The notes under the pieces are model-generated. The model did not search any database, was not told the DNA's origin, and saw only the letters and a list, made by a program, of their open reading frames with translations. Position numbers and translations under genes: made by a program. From assembly GCF_040412425.1 (NCBI RefSeq), contig NC_089788.1, positions 72,601,220 through 72,665,219 on the forward strand: a DNA stretch of 64,000 nucleotides, in the 5' to 3' direction. Source of the DNA: Macrobrachium rosenbergii. Taxonomy: Eukaryota > Arthropoda > Malacostraca > Decapoda > Palaemonidae. Below, piece by piece: positions 1 through 62,330 of the stretch. The number at the start of each line of letters is the position of its first letter. The first letter of the stretch is position 1.

Positions 1-26
1 TGTGTACTATTTTCCTTCAATTCTTA

Positions 27-388
27 AAAGAAAACTATTGTGCCAGTTTTGTCTGTCAGTCCGCACTTCACTGAGGCTAATCTTAAAAACTACTGAGACT
101 AGAGGGCTGCAAATTGGTATGTAGATCATCCACCTTCCAATTATCAAACTTACCAAATTGCAGCCCTCTAGCCTCAGTAGTTTTTATTTTATTTAAGGTT
201 AAAGTTAGCCATGATCGTGCTTCTGGCAACGGTATAGCTGTAGTCAAAGTTTCGTGGGCCACGGCTCATACAGCATTATACTGAGACCACCGAAAGATAG
301 ATCTGTTTTCGGTGGCCTTGATTATACGATGCAGCAGCTGTACAGAAAGCTCGATTGAGCCGAGGTATTTTTTACTTGTTTTACTTGG
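27..388 (+). repeat. Foldback repeat family A, copy 1
   Basis: Starts near gaaaactattgtgcc and ends near ttttttacttg. Inner arms 90-121 and 150-180 are inverted copies (ctgaggctagagggctgc-type sequence), forming a stem of about 30 bp. A second hairpin lies around accaccgaaag...ttttcggtgg (about 287-315). The third terminal hairpin (gcgccgaag/cttcggcgc) has decayed here. Other copies are at 22.95, 26.18 and 61.29 kb. Confidence 0.8.
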
Positions 389-959
389 ATTCGATTTCGA
401 TATCAAAGGCTGTGCGGTTATAACTTTCATTCATTTTATATAACATTCTTGTAATTATTTGTATAATTTTCTCCATTTTCCAGTTGTGATTTTTTTGTTC
501 ATGATTTTTTAATACATTTTCCTTAATTATTATTAACATTTTCACGAGGTCACTGTTTTGGCGATGATTTTGCAAGACATCATTTTTCTTTCACTATTAT
601 CTATGTTTTCATGTGGTCATTGCTTTGGTAATGACTTTGTAATGCATCATTTTCCTTTAATTATTATCTCTGTTTTCATGTGGTCATTGTTTTGGTAATG
701 ACTTTGTGATGCATCATTTTTCCTCAAATATTTTTTTTGTATATTCTCGTGGTCATTGTTTTGGTGGAAACTTTTAATACATCAGTTTTCCTTATCTTTC
801 CATTTTTCCTCCTTCCTTCTGCATATTTGTCTATTTTTCTGTCCTCTCTTTAATCCTTTCCATTGCAAGTATTTTTCCCGAACCCTCTCCGGTCCCGCCT
901 CCTTTACGTCCAGTCTCCCTTTTATTTGCGTCTGTCGCTTTCCCCTTCTTTTAATTCCC

Positions 960-1022
<63 letters not shown>

Positions 1023-1225
1023 TTATGCCCTCAGGGTTTGTGTGTATATCCCCTGGGGCATTATGTCCTCTCCTCTTTAGGATCATGTGCTTTTTTTTTT
1101 TTTTCCTTTTTTTTTTTTTTTATTCGGGGCTGTCCATTTGAATCTTTTCCTTCCAGTTCAGTCATCGCTCGGTTCATGTTCGCTTTGTCGGTTGTTGGAT
1201 TTCGTGATGGCTCGCGAGGCGAGGG

Positions 1226-1655
1226 TGGAAAATGTATGGATGAGACAAAGGGAAGTGTGTGGATAAGACGCAGGAAATGTATGGATAAAACGCAGGAAAA
1301 TGTATGGATGAGACAAGGGGAATTGTGTGGATAAGACACAGGAAAATGTATGGATAAGACACAGGAAAATGCATGGATTAGACGAAGGGAAATGTATAGA
1401 TAAGACACATGAAAATGTACGGATAAGACACAGGAAAATGTACGGATAAAACGCAGGAAAATGTATGGATGAGACAAAGGGAAATGTATGGATGAGACAA
1501 AGGGAAATGTATGGATTAGACAAAGGGAAATGTATGGATGAAACACAGGAAAATATATGGATAAGACACAGGAAAATGTTTGGATAAAACACAGGAAAAT
1601 GTATGGGTGAGACAAAGGGAATGTATGGATAAGACAAAGGGAAATGTATGGAAGA
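1226..1655. repeat. 23-bp minisatellite, about 18 copies
   Basis: Unit approximately aatgtatggataagacacagg with variants. The period of 23 is not a multiple of three, so the long open frames seen on the minus strand (recurring ISLCLIHTF-like peptides) cycle through frames and are by-products of the repeat. Confidence 0.85.
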
Positions 1656-2364
1656 GACCAAGAAGTAGTAAAATTGTTCGGACATTCTGTTCTTAAGCGA
1701 TGGTTCGACGCCTTTTCCTTGCTCGAGTGGACTTGGCGCCCCCCCCCACATTTTTTTTTTTTTTTTTTTTTTTTTTTAGGATAAACCCGTGGGTTCATAG
1801 AACGTTCATTTGTTCACAATAACACTATTCTTGCAGTCAGCAGCTCGTTCTGTGATTAATAAGAATTGTTTTTCTGCAGATACAGGAAGACTTCTTATAC
1901 ATTTATTTCGACCGTTCATATTTCTGTTGCTGCATTAATCTGTCCTTTGTATCTTGATAACTTTTGTATCGTTTGTATCTTTTGTATCTTGATAACTTTA
2001 CTTATAGCTGTGGAGATCCTTCAGGCGCCCACAGGTTCTATGTATATTCATAAGAAAAATATTATCACTATCTTAATGAAGAAAAGGTTAAAATTTATCT
2101 TCACTCCCCATACATTTTCAACAAAATGACCGCTTAGGCTTTTTATTCACTTAATTTTTTACATAACTGTAATTTTTTTTATCCATTGTCTTTGTCATCA
2201 TCGTTAGTTCAAATCAAAGTTTAGTGCTGTGTCGTATTTTTTTAGCTGACATGGTTTTATAGCTTACTGCGCCACTAATCCTAACTTAAGCTTTATCCAC
2301 ATGATTTATGTGCATGCTCAAGAAGTGTGCTTTCAGCCAAGGTCATTTACACTGTGTCACCTTG

Positions 2365-2420
<56 letters not shown>

Positions 2421-2488
2421 AAGAGATTTAGTAAATGTTTACAGCAATATTCAAAATAGTGAATTCTCTCTCTATCTCTCAAAATTCT

Positions 2489-2740
<252 letters not shown>

Positions 2741-2825
2741 ATATTTATATATATATATGTGTGTGTGTGTGTGTAAGGAGAGGGTCGAAATAAGAGAGAT
2801 ACACATTGAAGACTCTCATCTGTGT

Positions 2826-2953
2826 GTAATAAAATCCACAATTATATAGTAAATATATCACTATGGAAAATATGTAAAATAAACCAAAGACTTTCGAACA
2901 CTTGAACGGTGTTCCTCATCAGTGCTGACGTTAAAACGTTTTCATTCCACAGA
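2826..2953 (-). ncRNA. Hammerhead-ribozyme-like motif in a TA-associated repeat (candidate)
   Basis: On the minus strand, 2889-2922 reads CTGATGAG, then GAACAC, a 7-base loop, GTGTTC, then GAAAGTC. This is the hammerhead core (CUGANGA - stem II - GAAA), with a perfect 6-bp stem II. A short wobble stem III (AGUC/GGUU) is possible. Stem I is poorly formed close to the core, although an outer helix can pair CTGTGGAA with TTCCATAG. Penelope-like retroelements are known to carry minimal hammerheads; membership is inference. Confidence 0.45.
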
Positions 2954-3042
2954 TTGTTTTTCACGAAATTGTTGTTTTTTTTTCACGAAATTGTGAATCT
3001 ATTAACAATCTCATCTGTTTTTTTTTTCCTTCCCCGTTGCAG

Positions 3043-49930
<46,888 letters not shown>

Positions 49931-50630
49931 ATTGCATTCGGATTTGGACCACAAGCAGGTAACCTTTCAGTTGGTATACTAACAATTAATACTGTAACAG
50001 GATACTAATTACTAAGAGCTACTGTATTTCTTTAGCTACGATTACTGTGTTATACTGTACTAAAATTAGATACAACAGCTCAGACAACCTCAAGGGTGCA
50101 GGTATTTGGTAGTTTAATTGTATTACTAACCGTTGCTTTTGGTTGAAATGTAGTAGTAAACTAACATTCTTGATTGCATGGCCATACACAGAGAAGTTTT
50201 GTATTATAATTTCACTTATGGCATTCATTGATATTTATCCCTAATGTCCGGTCAAGGATCAAGTTTTTTGTACATTTTAGCAGCCATATTTCCCATATTC
50301 ACAAGTCGAGAGAACACTGAGGACTGAATCAGTCAAAGAGGAATGTGTTTGATGCAGCATTTTTGTTGCTCTTTATGAAAAAAAGTGGGAAATCAATTGA
50401 ATAATTTTATCCCTAATGATCACTGTCAATTCCACTTTTAATCATTATATAGCAAGACATAGCATTAGGCCTTTCAATACTGGGGAACAGAGTAGAAAAA
50501 TACTGTGGTTAATATTCTGAGAAAATCACCTACGGATATATATACTCTGTGATAAAATCAAACATTTTACTATTTTCAGTAAACCAATATTCGTGTGCCG
50601 TGAAGATCAGAAAGAGTAAAAATGTTATAT
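49931..50630 (+). other. 3' untranslated / flanking region
   Basis: AT-rich sequence after the stop with a donor-like gcag|gtaacc at 49957. No convincing AATAAA is seen before the (TA)n at 50633, so the transcript end cannot be placed. Confidence 0.5.
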
Positions 50631-50632
50631 GT

Positions 50633-51103
<471 letters not shown>

Positions 51104-51392
51104 TACACTACCAAACATCGGAGGTTTTCTCTTCTAACATCACCATATTCAATGAAGTATGGTCGTCCGAATTATGTATTATGTACCTCCTTTTGCATAA
51201 TAGGTTGGCATGAAGCCCTAATGGATTTCTTAGCGTTGCAAAGGTCGCCTTTTTGGGAGACTTAAGTTAGCGATCGTATGTCATTGCCTAATTCACAGAA
51301 ATATGTCTTGGCATTTTTTCCCCAAATGAGTAGTAATTTATTTGGATGATTGTTTGTATAAAAATTTCAATTAGAATGCATGCTTGTGTATG

Positions 51393-53130
<1,738 letters not shown>

Positions 53131-53136
53131 TCATTA

Positions 53137-53138
53137 TG

Positions 53139-53219
<81 letters not shown>

Positions 53220-53315
53220 TAGGTCATCTTTTAGCAGATGTCAGCCTTGGGGAAAAGAGAATAAGAAGAATTGAAAGGAGTTTATATAAAATCAAGTCCA
53301 CTGATGCTGCCATTC

Positions 53316-53384
<69 letters not shown>

Positions 53385-53494
53385 GGCCAGCTCTTAGCAG
53401 ATGTCAGCCTTGAGGAAAAGAGAATAGTAAGAAGAATTAAAAGACATTGTATAAAATCAGTTTCAATGTTGCTACCATTATTTTCATGAGAACA

Positions 53495-53539
<45 letters not shown>

Positions 53540-53540
53540 T
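53137..53540. repeat. (TTA)n arrays with duplicated spacer
   Basis: (TTA)n at 53137-53218, 53317-53385 and 53495-53537; the spacer cttttagcagatgtcagcct + gaggaaaagagaata is present twice. Confidence 0.88.
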
Positions 53541-53889
53541 TTTTAACATGAGAACTTAATCAAGCTCATCTACGGTTGGCTAAATTATAAAATGATGAGT
53601 ATTTAACAAAAATAATTTTTTGTTGAACACAACTTGGTCCACATTTACTCTCAATCATTGTAGGTGTGGTAGTGGAGTATTGGGATTGGAGTTTGGGTTT
53701 GGGGGGGGGGCGAGGGGGGAGGTTAGGAATTACATGGAATTCGCTGGTATTTATGACAGTCATTAATATATGTACCTCATATTTTCAATCTCGATTCAAT
53801 CTAGATTTACGCTGGAATAGAAGGAAACACGTACGCCATGTTGCTGAATAATTAATCATGACTTTTTTTTACCACTTTACAACCAGCAT

Positions 53890-55210
53890 ATATGCAAGAA
53901 ATATAGCTTTTGTATTAACTGAATTATGAAATAATGTGTGAAAAAATAGTTTCTATATCAACTAAAATTAAAACATAGCTTCTATATTATCTAAATTATG
54001 AAATAATACATTAAAAAAATTGCTTCTATATCAATTAAAATTTAAAAATAGCTTCCATATTAACTAAATTATGAAATAATAAATAAAAAAATAGCTTCTT
54101 TATTAACTGAAATAAATAAAAAATAGCTTCTATATTAACTAAATTATGAAATAATAAATGGAAAAACTAGCTTTTATATTAACTGAAATAAATTTTAAAA
54201 AATAGCTTCTATATTAACAAAATCATGAAATAATACATTAAAAAAAACCGAACCATGAATTGGAACCACGACAACTAATGAGGTGAATAACTGTACTTTC
54301 AACTTCGGACTTTCATTTCTCCCTTCCGTTTCATACGATACATACACTGCCCCGCCGAATCAACGTCGCATTTATTAAAATGTAATATGGAACGTGTAGC
54401 ATGGAAAGCAAATTTACAAACTAGCACCGTGCTGTTTGTACATCAGATGCGCGCTTGTTTTCGCGAATTTATGAGGTCCTCTCGCCCCCGTAATGTATTT
54501 TAATATTCTTTTTTTTTTACTTTGCATTGCAAGGGGAAATTAGTATTTCGTTTTTCATAGTGAAACAAAAGCTATTCTTTAGTTTTTTTTGTGTGTGTTT
54601 TACTTAGATAATTCATGGGTATATTAAAACGAATTTTAAATTTTGTATTTTATTAATGTATTAATTTATATTTTAATATTCTTTTTTCCACTCCGTTTCA
54701 AGGCAAAACTATTATTTAATTTTGCATTGTAAAAGGAAAATTATTCTTTAGTTTTGTATTTTGTGTTTCAGTTACATATTTCATGGGTATATTACAACAG
54801 GTATACGAATTTTAAATCTATAACATTATTCAGTGTGTTAATAATTTCTGTTTTAATATTCTTTTTCTCCACCTAGCTTCAAAGTCAAACTATCATTTTG
54901 TTTTTCATTGTAAAACAAAACTGTTCTTTAATTTTGAATTTTTTTTCCACTTAGCTTCAAGGTAAAACTTTTATTTAATTTTTCACTGTAAAACGAAAAG
55001 TATTCTTTAACTTTGTATTTTGTTTCACGTACATATTTCATGGATATATTGAAACAGGTATACGAATTTTAAATCTTTGAATTTTATTAATGGGTTCATG
55101 ATTTTTATTTTAATATTCTTGTTCTCCACTTAGCTTCAAGGTCAAACTATCATTTTGTTTTTCATGTAAGACTAAAACGAAAACAGGTATACGAATTTTA
55201 GCTCCTTAAG
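53890..55210. repeat. AT-rich degenerate tandem repeats (two types)
   Basis: 53.89-54.25 kb: roughly 40-bp unit with agcttctatattaactaaat, about nine copies. 54.5-55.2 kb: longer unit with tttaatattctttttctcca, cttagcttcaaggtcaaact and ggtatacgaattttaaa, about four to five copies. Confidence 0.75.
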
Positions 55211-56098
55211 ATTTATTTATGTATTAATATTTTTTATACCGAAAAACCAATGTAATTGTTTATTATTTTTTGTAAGAAAATATTTTTATCCTCGCAATTA
55301 ATATTAACTTTATTATCGCAAGTCATCCATAAGATCTCACACTAGAAAGTGTTTTATATAAATTAAAGCAGACCAGTTTATCCATTGCGTCAAAATACAC
55401 AGATCTCCCAAGGTACTAGAATGCGACATGAACATGTATGGAAAGCACTTACGCATATACGCATTTATGACCACACGAAATGGCTAAGTTTGCGGAGACT
55501 TTGCGTTTGTCTTGCGTTCGCGGGAACGTCACGTGACCTTTGTGAATATTGTACATAAGTAGCGTGAGTCTACATAAGTAGCGTGAGTCACTTTTGCTGA
55601 CTCACAGACTCTGTACTGGCAGTTAGCGTCTGCAGGAGAAAGTAGCGAGGTGTGTTTGTGTGTGTGTGTGTGTGTATGTGTGTTTGTGTCCGAATTGCTT
55701 TAAGATTTCGACGGTATACCAACAGCATTCGGAACTGCGTGAGAGATGTCATTTATACTTTGTGGTTACGTTTAACTACTGCGAGGCTAATGTGCTCATC
55801 CCAGCTGCTTAAGGTTGGGCTGAGTTTAATAAGACGAATGGCCACAAGCGGCTTGAGATGCCTGTCTGTCTCTGTGACGTGACAACACGAAAACAGAAGA
55901 CAGTCGGCCAAAGTCGGTTTTTATAATCAAAGAGGAGGCGTGGCCGTAGAAAGAAATCGATGTTCCATGTACATAAAAGAAGCATTACTCACTATTCCCT
56001 ACTGTTTACTGTGTGTTGTTTATCTTGTTACACTCGTAAGAAAGTAAAGCATCGCCCTTTTGATGTGGTGGTCTTCCGCTTTCTCCCGCGATTCCAGG

Positions 56099-56150
<52 letters not shown>

Positions 56151-56330
56151 GGAGGGAGAGGTAGGTCTTTATTTTGTTTATGAGGGATAGAGAGGGAATG
56201 TATGTGTAAAGGTGAGTCTGTTTATAAAAGAGCTGACGGGAGAGTTAAATCAATAACAGGGAGGTGGAATTTATCTCCCATTCCAACGACTTCCATATTT
56301 ATTAGGAAGTCAGTCTGAAAGAAAGCGAGA
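55211..56330. other. Unique flank with short simple repeats
   Basis: Includes a short duplicated phrase (acataagtagcgtgagtc, twice near 55.56 kb), (GT)n at 55650-55690 and (GA)n at 56101-56145. No gene recognised. Confidence 0.6.
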
Positions 56331-56335
56331 TAGTC

Positions 56336-57037
56336 CAGTCCTTCCTGGATTAGATTCTCTTGTGTTTGAAGACTCAGTTCCTGGACACTCTGGAGGGTGA
56401 AGTACTTTTATGATGCCCTTTTTAATGGGGTATCACTTTGAGGAACCTCCTAGTCCTTCCTGGATTAGATTCTCTTGTGTTAGAAGATTCAGTTCCTTGG
56501 CACTCTGGAGGGTGAAATACTTTTATGATGCCCTTTTTAATATGGTATAACTTTGAGGAACCTCCTAGTCCTTCCTGGATTAGATTCTCTTGTGTTAGAA
56601 GATTCAGTTCCTGGACACTCTGGAGGGTGAAGTACTTTTATGATGCCCTTTTTAATAGGGTATCACTTTGAGGAACCTCCTAGTCCTTCCTGGATTAGAT
56701 TCTCTTGTGTTAGAAGATTCAGTTCCTTGGCACTCTGGAGGGTGAAAAAATTTTATGATGCCCTTTTTAATAGGGTATCACTTTGAGGAACCCCCTAGTC
56801 CTCCCTGGATTCAATTCTCTTGTGTTTGCAGATTCAATTCCTGGCCACTCTGGAGGGTGAAATACTTTTATGATGCCCTTTTTAATAGGGTATCACTTTG
56901 AGGAACCCCCAAGTCCTCCCTGGATTAGATTCTCTTGTGTTTGAAGATTCAGTTCCTAGATTCAATTCCTGGCCACTCTGGAGGGTGAAATACTTTTATG
57001 ATGCCCTTTTTAATAAGGCATCACTTTGAGGAACACC
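56336..57037. repeat. 115-bp tandem repeat, about six copies
   Basis: ctagtccttcctggattaga repeats at 115-bp steps (56450, 56565, 56680), with ctctggagggtgaaatactt and ttatgatgccctttttaata. The last unit has an internal duplication. Confidence 0.9.
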
Positions 57038-57523
57038 TCCCCCCCCAGGAAGCAGTTGTAAAAGTTGTAAACAAACGGTTTTTTTTTTTTCACAGTGGAA
57101 TGAGTTTTAATGTCTTATTTCGAAGCGTCTGCTGCGGATGACTGCATGTGTCGGTGTACATAAAACATAGCTTACTTTTACACTACCTGGTTTCCGGAGA
57201 CGTTTCGAAGGCCGCTGCTCTAGTTATTAGATGTAAGTTCCCTTTACACTGATAGCTAATGTAATAAAAAAATATATATATATAAATAAATATATATAAA
57301 ACTGACTTGTTATATACAAAAGTAAATGCTTTGAAATAAACATTTGGTCTTATAGCAAGAAGTGAAAGCATAAAGCCAGATATCTCCCAAGTCTTGTAAC
57401 TTTATATATATAGACTAAACAAATAAAGCATTTTTTATAATTTTCTATCACAAGTCGTTTCATTATCCTGAGGCGTGTGTTTTGGCAATCGGCTAGTGCA
57501 ACGTATATGTTTATATGTGTGTG

Positions 57524-57656
<133 letters not shown>

Positions 57657-57939
57657 TAAATGGGTATATGCACATATATTTATTTATTTATTTTTGTACA
57701 TGATCTTTGGTCCATCTTGCACAAAGACTCCTTGCAGACACTAAGACCCCATCACCTGTGAGTTTGAAGTTCAGCTTATTTTCCTCTCTCTCCTCACGAC
57801 GTGTCCTCTTCACTTCCTGCTTATCAAACTCATTCGGTTTAATCACCCTCATACGAAAGATCGTGCACACGAAAGCAGAAGGATGGGTAAGACTGCCAAG
57901 AAGAATCTGTTAAAAAAAAACAAGAAAGCACTTGGAAAA

Positions 57940-59340
57940 ATGGCGCAGGGAAGGCAAGCAAAGACTTCATGGAAAGCATGAGACGGCCCATAAGGAAAGG
58001 AAAGGCTGAGAAGGAGGTTAATGATCAAATGAATCCCACAGTAAATGGCGCAGACGGATGGATGTTATCTGAGGAGAATGCAGTCCTGGGAAGATGGGGT
58101 GGATATCCTGAGTATCTTGAGAATGTGGAAGACGGCGGCGGCACTGCAGGAACATGCAAGGATGGGGAAGAGTAAGTTAGAAAATGCTTGTGAAAATTAC
58201 AACAGGGTGGGAGGATGCCATCAGGAAATTGATGGGTGGAAAGACACCGGGAATTGATGAGATTACGAGGAAGAAAATGCAGTTTGGTGGTGAAAATATA
58301 ATTAGGCAGCTTACCAGGATGTGTAAGGAATCGCTGAACGAGGGAAAGGCTCTTGCGGGATGGGTGAGAGGGGTAATTGTCCCTTTTTCTGTAATGGTAA
58401 AGGTGGATGAGGAGACTATAAGAATTATGAATTGAGAAAGTAAGGCAGACAACAGAAGGACTGAAAAGGGGAGACTAATGTTGATGTGTAAATCAATATA
58501 TATTTTTTTTATGAAACTAGTTATCTGAGAGTGAAAAATAAGTAAAATAGCATTACTTGTCACACTTAGACCTAGGGATATAAAAATGATAGGGATGATT
58601 GTCTTCTAAGAGCAATAAAATGTTCTTGTGATGTTGAGCGAAGCGATGCACGTTAGAGTTTGTAGGTGAGGGCCTGACTAATTTGGCGTAAAAAGGAGGC
58701 TGAGACAAGACAAGAATTTTTAATAACTTTATAGATTTATAGATGGAGTGGCGTGAGAAGCCAAGGAAAGGGCAGCAGCTGAACTTGCAGAGTTTTGGGA
58801 TAAGAAGATAAGTTAAATAAAAATTGTGAATGGCTGATAATTGTAGATGAAACAATTCTGATGAGGGGATAGTGAAGAGAAGCTGCTAACTATTGAACAA
58901 GTTTGGAAATGTTTGGAAGAGGAGGAATTGAGTGTAAATACGAGGAAAAGTATGACTATGAGAATGAGTAGAAACCAGCAAGACTGATCAGTGAATGTTA
59001 CAATGCATTTTATGTGTGTAAGACATTGGGAGTAAACTAGGTATGTTTATGGAAAACAAGGTGGGGATGTTTGAGGGGATTATTATTACAACTTTCCTCT
59101 GTGGAAGTGATATGTGGATGTTGAATGTGAATGAAAGATCAAAGGTGAAAGCTATTGAAATAAATAAATTGTTTATTGTAAATGGTTTAAGTATTACTGA
59201 AAGGGTGACAAATACAGCGATACATAATAGTGGTAAAAATGGCAGAATAAGTGAAAGCATGTTTCAGACTTTTTTGAGATGGATTAGGGTTATCCTTGTG
59301 GAAAGAACAGGAGATTGAAGGTTGAAGAAAAGTCTTAAGA
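57940..59340 (+). pseudogene. Decayed non-LTR retrotransposon reverse transcriptase
   Basis: Broken frames resemble several RT segments in order. IRKLMGGKTPGIDEITRKK with FGGENII (58184-58435) matches the K-x-G-IDxI...E...GGE start of non-LTR RTs. 58.82-58.87 kb encodes a decayed VNGLIIVDETILM, in place of the ADDT motif. 58.88-58.97 kb encodes LEEEELSVNTRKS, like L-x-VN-x-x-KS. 59043-59318 has FLCGSDMWML, like LYGSExW, and FLRWIRVIL, like LRWxGHVxR. Stops and frameshifts are many and the catalytic region is missing, so it is inactive. The clade is undetermined. Confidence 0.7.
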
Positions 59341-59539
59341 TATAGTGAAAGAGATTTTAGAAAGGAAAGGCTCAGTGCCTAGAAGCAAGAGAGTGAGTGA
59401 AAAATGAAAATAAATAACACAGTTGTATAGAGGGCTTTGGCGCACTGCTGATGAAACACCTGATGTTGCTGAAGTACTTAGCAAGTTAAACTGTGATTGT
59501 AGCAGTGATCGTTGTGTATGTGTGCCCTAATAATTGAAA

Positions 59540-60060
59540 AAGGAAGAGTTCCAGAGCAGTGAATGAGAGGAATAGTTGCATGAGGGAAATGTTGTCTGGA
59601 GTCACTGCAAGAATGAAGGCGCCATATCAGTAATTACCATACTTTTGAAGGTATATGATGATAGGGCCTTCATAACTGTAATTTTAGGAAATGAGAGAAG
59701 TGCTGATGCAGAAGAGCTTTGTAAAAGAAGTATGGTATAAAATACTGTAGAAGAGTTTTTATAGTGAAAGATAAGCTGTATTTAGTATATCTAAAGCTTG
59801 GGAAAGCTTATGATAGAACAGGTAAAAATACGTGAATGTATTCTAAATATATCCCCCCCCGAGGGAAATTTCTTGAGGCATTAGAAATTTTTTATGAAAG
59901 CAAAGATCTGCCTTGAAAATAGAACTGAATGTTTGATGTGTTTGATATTTATTTCAGAGCAAAACAGATTATTTATTGCTTTTTGTGGACGAAGTGACGA
60001 GAGAAATAAGAGATATGGTTTGATATTGAACCTTCAAGTTTTTTTTTTTTTTTTGTATGA
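59540..60060 (+). pseudogene. Second RT fragment carrying motif A region
   Basis: 59767-59820 reads KDKLYLVYLKLGKAYDRT, matching RT motif A (usual xFxDLxKAYDRV) with the first catalytic Asp replaced by Lys. The upstream piece (about 59.54-59.73 kb) resembles the preceding RT block. This segment is what the 57.9-59.3 kb copy lacks, so the element is either rearranged or represented by two partial copies. Confidence 0.6.
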
Positions 60061-60276
60061 TAAAAGGGATCGTGAATGAAACGTGAATAGGCCGAAGGCA
60101 ATTCATTGCTTTTTCCAGTTGTTAAAGGTTAGATAAATCCATGATGGATGTATTTTAATCTCTTGGTTACGACCTTAGGGATGTATGTGTATATGTGTGT
60201 GTTTGTGAATGCATGCAATATATATACATATATATATTTATATACAAATATATACATATAATTTAAATATTGTATG

Positions 60277-60277
<1 letters not shown>

Positions 60278-60356
<79 letters not shown>
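60278..60356. repeat. (TA)n array
   Basis: About 80 bp of TA. Confidence 0.9.
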
Positions 60357-60358
<2 letters not shown>

Positions 60359-60359
60359 A

Positions 60360-61285
60360 AATGCGTATGTGTCAGTGTGGTTTTGTCATTTATACTCACG
60401 CGACTTCTTCATTCTTAAGCGCCATAAGCTGCAAGGATCACTGATTATCGAATCCACCTTTACCCCTGCAACAACTTACACAATATAAGGAAATAATCAC
60501 TGGTAAGTGCACCTTCCCTTCGCATCAAAGAGGAAGATCAGTTCTTCTGTAATACCCAAATCCTATTAACCACAAACTTTCTTTAGATGTCCTAATTACT
60601 GAATTTTTTAAAAAAATCTGGAACCGCATTCAAAGTAATGTTATGTTTAGTTTCAGCTTAAGTGAAGTTCGTTGCTACCGTTTTCATCTCTTTTACTGTA
60701 TTGTGTTTTCTTGTAAATCGTATTTACAGTAGCTTCTTTCGTTTACATTATTTATCTCTTCAGTTCTCTGCTCACTTTAACTTTAAAAGTTATTCTATTT
60801 AATTCTGTTTAATCTCATACATTTTGACCTTTCTCCGTTCAGTTCCCTGAGTTGCTTGATATTTTCATTGTACCAGATAAAAAATTACCTATATATTTTC
60901 GCTTTTGTATTGCTCGGTGATTACCCGCGATGTTTACACTGATTAAAATTACAAAGATAATCTCTACATACCCTTTGGACGGTTGTTAATTGTTAATGAG
61001 TATGAAGACAGGGTAAAATTGCCGAAGGTTTCAGCGGATGTTCAAAAGATCTTTGTGTGTCCTGAATTGAAAACAGGTTCTCAGATTTGATGGAGATATT
61101 AGGATTTTAAGGGTTATTGGATTAACCTTGGTATAATCATTGCAGCAGCTGGAATTGCATTTGATTGTTCTAACTGTTAAAAAAACAAAGTTAGATTTCA
61201 TAATCTGCACAAAGATATAAGGACACTATTTTAAGATGCCTATCGGATGCTTTTGAACTAATATGCCAAGATAGTGGTGACGATT
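60360..61285. other. Flank with nothing recognised
   Basis: About 900 bp of AT-rich, apparently unique DNA between a TA array and repeat A copy 4. Confidence 0.6.
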
Positions 61286-61290
61286 GACTA

Positions 61291-61682
61291 ACAAGTAAAA
61301 AAATGTGCCGAAGTTTCTTCGGCGCAGTCGAGTTTTCTGTACATCGTATGATCAAGGCCTCCGAAAACAGATCTATCTTTCGGTGGTCTAGGTGTAATGC
61401 TGTATGAGCCGCAGCCCATAAAACTTTAACCACGGCCCGGTGGTGGCCTGTCCTATATAGTTGGCAGACGCACGATCATGGATAACTTTAACCTTAAATA
61501 AAATAAAAACTACTGAGGCTAGAGGGCTGCAATTTGGTATGTTTGATGACTGGAGGGTGGATGATCAACATACCAATTTGCAGCCCTCTAGCCTTAGTAA
61601 TTTTTAAGACCTAAGGGCAGACAGAAAAAGTGCGGACGGACAAACAAAGCCGGCACGATAGTTTCCTTTTACAGAAAACAAA
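61291..61682 (-). repeat. Foldback repeat family A, copy 4
   Basis: The reverse complement shows the full element. Terminal hairpin tgccgaagtttcttcggcgc, middle hairpin tccgaaaac...tctttcgg, and long inner arms (tactgaggctagagggctgc against gcagccctctagccttagta), ending at gtttccttttacagaaaac. Confidence 0.85.
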
Positions 61683-62330
61683 AAAGGAAAAAAATATATC
61701 GTTGTGATCTATCATGTCCATTAGATAACGGTGGGCGCTCAGGTTACGTTTGACAAAGTGTGCCACCGTACTTCCCTAGTTAGAACAAATCATAACGATA
61801 CATTCTCGAGCAATACTCGTGAAAAAGATGGTTAATAAAAGTTCCCAAAGTTATCATGATACGTCCACTATTAGCTTAATGGTGAGGTTTAGCTGCAATA
61901 GCGTAGAATTATGACGGTGCAGGAGTGATATCCGCGGGTGGTGAAAATTCCGCAGAATTATGTGGCACTCGTGGGTCAGAATGATGATGATAGGAATTTT
62001 AACTTTAGTCCTTCCAATTAGCAGTAATGTATTTGAAGGCTAGAGGTTATGGGGCATAGTGGGCATGCCCGGCATTATGGGCATGCCCAAAGTAATACTT
62101 ACATAATAAGAGAAGTTAGTGATAGAGCTGAAAGTAAGAGTCATTATAGAGCTGAAATTAAAAGTCATTATAGGCATACAAATTTAGCAGTTGAGCAGTA
62201 AGTACAGAATTTAAAATATTAGTGCACGACAGTCAGATAATATAGGAGCTGTGGCTGAGTGGTGCAGCTCTTGACTCGCGTTTGCTTGCTTACCACCAAC
62301 TGGTCCACTCCACGCAGTTGTAAAGTGGGT

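Noticed and set aside
1061..1798. Long minus-strand open frames (up to 245 codons)
   Set aside because: They arise from a 23-bp minisatellite and poly-A/T runs; the frame cycles and the peptide is repeat-derived.
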